From: Archangium sp.
GTDB lineage: Bacteria; Myxococcota; Myxococcia; Myxococcales; Myxococcaceae
Direction: 5' to 3'
DNA length: 7,663 bases
Assembly: GCA_016793585.1 (NCBI GenBank)
Contig: JAEUJR010000610.1
Location: 1 to 7,663 of the forward strand
Shown: piece by piece, positions 5,876 through 7,663 of the stretch
Layout of the letters: each line of letters opens with the position of its first letter
Numbering within the stretch: the first letter of the stretch is position 1
Program-made: the position numbers and the translations under genes
The notes under the pieces: generated by a model
Database searches by the model: none
What the model was told of the DNA's origin: nothing
Seen by the model: the letters and a program-made list of their open reading frames with translations, nothing else

Positions 5876-6886
5876 ATGTCATTGATCGTCATCACCGTCC
5901 TCCTGGCCATCGCGCTGATCGCCAGCCTGGCCTTCAACATGGGCTTCTTCGGAGCGAAGGCCGCTCCCGCGAAGTCGAGCTCCAACGAGGCCGCGCCCCG
6001 CAGCGATCGCCGTGACGACGACAGCGCCGCCCGTGCGAACAAGCTCGAGAGCGAGCTCGACAAGAAGAAGAAGGAGCTCGACGAGGTGAAGAAGGCGCAG
6101 GCCGAGCTGAAGGACGAGCTGAAGGCCGCGAAGAAGAAGCTCTTCGATCAGCGAGAGACCGAGAAGGCCGGAGACGATCTGGTCAAGGCCCGCGCCGAGG
6201 TCGAGCGCCAGGCCTCGATTCAGCTCGAGTCGACCCGCCAGGAGCTCTCGAACGCCCTCGCCGAGGTGCAGCGCCTGAAGAACGAGGCAGATCTGCGCGG
6301 CAAGAAGCGCGCGGAGCCGAAGCCCGCCGAGGCGGTCGAGGCGAAGGCCGAAGAGAAGCGTGAGCCGCCTGCGCCCGTGCAGCGCGTGATTCGCGAGCTG
6401 TCCGAGGCCGAGAAAGAGAAGATGAACCGCCTCGAGCAGCAGTCGGCGCAGGACAAGAAGAAGGCCATCGAGCTCGCCGCCGAGCTGCGCAACGTGAAGG
6501 CCCGCATCGAGCGCGAGAAGCGTGAAGCCCGCCGCGTGTACGAAGAAGGCAAGCTCGCCCGCGACAAGTTCCGCGCCGTCGAGATTCGCTTGAACCGCAC
6601 GCTGCTCGAGAGCGATCTGCTCAAGCGCGCCATCTCTGACCTCGAGAAGAAGACGGGCACCAAGGCCGAGAAGGTCACCCTGTCTGCTGAAGAGCTCGCG
6701 GCCAGCGACCAGACCATGCGCGAGAAGCACAACGCCGAGGACAAGGCGTCTGAAGAGGCGATGGCGAAGCTCGAGGCGGCCGAGGCCACCAACCTCGACG
6801 CTCCGGCTGCCGATGCCGCGACCGCGACTGGTCCCGTGACGCCCTCGACCGAGGCGCCGGCGCCGACCACCACGCCGACGGCCTGA
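5876..6886 (+). CDS. N-terminally anchored coiled-coil protein
   Basis: The 336-residue protein starts with a hydrophobic helix (residues 3-25, core IVITVLLAIALIASLAF) that serves as an uncleaved anchor or signal anchor. A short polar linker follows. Two long Lys/Glu/Ala-rich stretches with Leu at heptad-like spacing come next, about 52-139 and 169-268. They are typical coiled coils, separated by a Pro/Ala/Glu linker (about 140-168, including PKPAEAVEAKAEEKREPPAP). The tail (about 308-336) is Ala/Thr/Pro-rich and probably disordered. No enzymatic motif is visible. Such proteins act as scaffolds or polarity, envelope or motility factors, but the low-complexity composition makes homology by eye unreliable, so no function is assigned. 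The start is set by GAGGAAA upstream. A weak promoter-like pair (TTGCAG 5805-5810 and GCTAAT 5827-5832, 16 bases apart) precedes it. Confidence 0.85.
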   Translation: MSLIVITVLLAIALIASLAFNMGFFGAKAAPAKSSSNEAAPRSDRRDDDSAARANKLESELDKKKKELDEVKKAQAELKDELKAAKKKLFDQRETEKAGDDLVKARAEVERQASIQLESTRQELSNALAEVQRLKNEADLRGKKRAEPKPAEAVEAKAEEKREPPAPVQRVIRELSEAEKEKMNRLEQQSAQDKKKAIELAAELRNVKARIEREKREARRVYEEGKLARDKFRAVEIRLNRTLLESDLLKRAISDLEKKTGTKAEKVTLSAEELAASDQTMREKHNAEDKASEEAMAKLEAAEATNLDAPAADAATATGPVTPSTEAPAPTTTPTA

Positions 6887-6904
6887 TTCTCAGCCGAGCG
6901 TCGT

Positions 6905-6948
6905 CACCTCGACCCGGTCTCCCTCGCGGCGGCCGGGTCGTCGTGTTT
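6905..6948. terminator. Probable bidirectional terminator hairpin
   Basis: An inverted repeat pairs 6910-6919 with 6931-6940 (perfect CGACCCGG/CCGGGTCG, extended inward by a G-T and a C-G pair) around an 11-base loop. After a two-by-two mismatch it continues with CAC (6905-6907) against GTG (6943-6945). Only a short TTT follows on the plus strand, so termination strength is uncertain. It lies between the convergent coiled-coil and PemK/MazF-like genes, where a shared terminator is expected. Confidence 0.5.
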
Positions 6949-6992
6949 CAGCAGGCCACGCGCTCTCGCGTACCACGCCCAGTCGAGGCGAT

Positions 6993-7301
6993 TCAGCGCC
7001 GCAAGGACTCGACGAAGCGCAGGCCGGTCTCGAGCTCGTGCAGTCGTTCGATGGAGAGCGTTCCGAGCCGAACGCCCAGCTGCGAGAGTGGAACGGTGAT
7101 CGCGTGCGCGAGGATCACGCTCTGCCTCGGCAAGCCGCCTTCACCTGCTTCCAGCATCACGTTCCCCGGCGCTTTGGCCCGGTGCAGGTTCGAGGTGACC
7201 ATCGCCACGAGCGCCGTCGACTCGGTTACCGCGATCACCACGTGCGGGTGCGAGATGTCCGGCGCGTCGACCGCGAGCCAGACGACGTCTCCCGGGCTCA
7301 T
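6993..7301 (-). CDS. PemK/MazF-family toxin-like protein, no adjacent antitoxin
   Basis: The 102-residue protein matches the compact PemK/MazF barrel end to end: GDVVWL (4-9), a His-Pro segment SHPHVVIAV (17-25), the TSN element (36-38), PGNVML (45-50), GEGGLPRQSVI (53-63), and the closing LG...GTLS (79-83) with a terminal helix. Most family members are endoribonucleases that cleave single-stranded RNA or mRNA at short motifs and are neutralised by a small antitoxin encoded just upstream. In canonical MazF an Arg in the HRP segment and a Thr in the T-S/T-N segment are catalytic. Here Thr36 is kept but the Arg position reads His. I recall HPHV in a subgroup of PemK-like proteins, so this may be a lineage trait and not damage. 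The upstream gap is only 49 bases and the downstream gap about 100, with no small reading frame resembling an antitoxin in either. Confidence 0.85.
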   Translation of the reverse strand: MSPGDVVWLAVDAPDISHPHVVIAVTESTALVAMVTSNLHRAKAPGNVMLEAGEGGLPRQSVILAHAITVPLSQLGVRLGTLSIERLHELETGLRFVESLRR

Positions 7302-7350
7302 TCGCTCGCTCGCCGCGGCCGATGAAGCCTGGCCGCCTCACTCGCTGGGC

Positions 7351-7663
7351 TCACTTCGCCTCGACCGCTTCGCGCACTTTGCGCTCGAGCTCCGAGGGCG
7401 CGACGATTCCGCTGTACGCCGCGATCACCTGGCCCGTTCGATCGAACAACACCCGCGCCGGCAGCTCTCGAATCGGCCCGAACGGCGTCTGCCCACTGCG
7501 CAGGCGATCGTCTCCGACCAGCAGCGGGTACCGGAGTTTGTACTCGTCGGCGAACGGCTCGAGCATTCGCCGCCCGTCGAGATCCATTCCCACCAGCACC
7601 TGCTTGAAGCCCTTCGACCCGAAGTCGCGCTCGAGCTTGTCGAGGGTGGCGAGATCGGTGAGG
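7351..7663 (-). CDS. TlpA/ResA-like thioredoxin-fold protein, C-terminal part (5' end outside window)
   Basis: The frame is open to the window edge (…LTDLATLDKLERDFGSK before the GTG at 7599), so the gene starts beyond 7663 and that GTG is internal. The visible 103 residues follow the second half of a TlpA/ResA fold: a helix, then GFKQVLVGMDLD (beta strand), a helix with EPFADEYKLRYPLLVGD, the cis-Pro segment ELPARVLFDRTG, and a final strand and helix (VIAAYSGIVAPSELERKVRE). Such proteins use an N-terminal CxxC pair for thiol-disulfide exchange, usually in the periplasm for cytochrome c maturation or redox defence. The CxxC region and any signal peptide lie outside the window, so redox activity is not shown. 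The stop is 49 bases before the toxin-like gene on the same strand. Confidence 0.85.
   Translation of the reverse strand, partial: LTDLATLDKLERDFGSKGFKQVLVGMDLDGRRMLEPFADEYKLRYPLLVGDDRLRSGQTPFGPIRELPARVLFDRTGQVIAAYSGIVAPSELERKVREAVEAK

Noticed and set aside
5879..6730. A minus-strand Leu-rich frame of 283 codons
   Set aside because: It is the complement of GAG/AAG/CTC-rich coiled-coil codons, which gives artificial Leu runs. The plus frame has a good ribosome site and a membrane anchor.
7141..7341. A minus-strand frame of 66 codons overlapping the toxin-like gene as a possible antitoxin
   Set aside because: Its product is an Arg/Gly-rich frame shadow of the toxin, lacks any DNA-binding or toxin-wrapping pattern, and overlaps the toxin in most of its length.

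Overview
The window is GC-rich DNA, very probably from a myxobacterium (phylum Myxococcota). The signs are a Pro-rich linker, a membrane helix, Asp-Ala-Gly repeats and PEGA repeats in the first gene, a c-di-GMP-type MshEN domain fused to a GAF-like domain instead of an ATPase, and tightly packed genes with ATG or GTG starts. Placement rests on protein style only, since there is no rRNA or marker gene. Nine genes are supported. Two of them run off the window edges. No tRNA, rRNA, CRISPR array or insertion sequence was seen, and no gene-free stretch exceeds about 110 bases.

Layout. (1) 1-1382, plus strand: the C-terminal half of a membrane-anchored PEGA protein, probably the sensor end of a Ser/Thr protein kinase. 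It is translationally coupled (ATGA overlap) to a small two-helix membrane protein. (2) 5028 down to 1327, minus strand: a compact four-gene run with junctions of -4, +16 and +33 bases. In transcription order it encodes an MshEN/GAF-like regulator, a Trp-rich protein resembling DUF1835/DUF3658, a DUF4259-like protein, and an Rnl2-family RNA ligase with all nucleotidyltransferase motifs intact. The ligase gene overlaps the convergent membrane-protein gene by 56 bases. (3) 5091-5795, plus: an unrecognised soluble protein that diverges from the MshEN gene. (4) 5876-6886, plus: a membrane-anchored coiled-coil protein. It is followed by a hairpin that may end transcription from both sides. (5) 7663 down to 6993, minus: the C-terminal part of a TlpA/ResA-like thioredoxin-fold protein, then a solitary PemK/MazF-family toxin-like gene with no recognisable antitoxin.

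The most interesting part is the minus-strand cluster. A candidate c-di-GMP-responsive protein heads what looks like an operon ending in an RNA end-joining enzyme, with two uncharacterised proteins between them. The organisation is visible in the sequence. The idea that the four genes form one RNA-repair or stress-response unit is inference.
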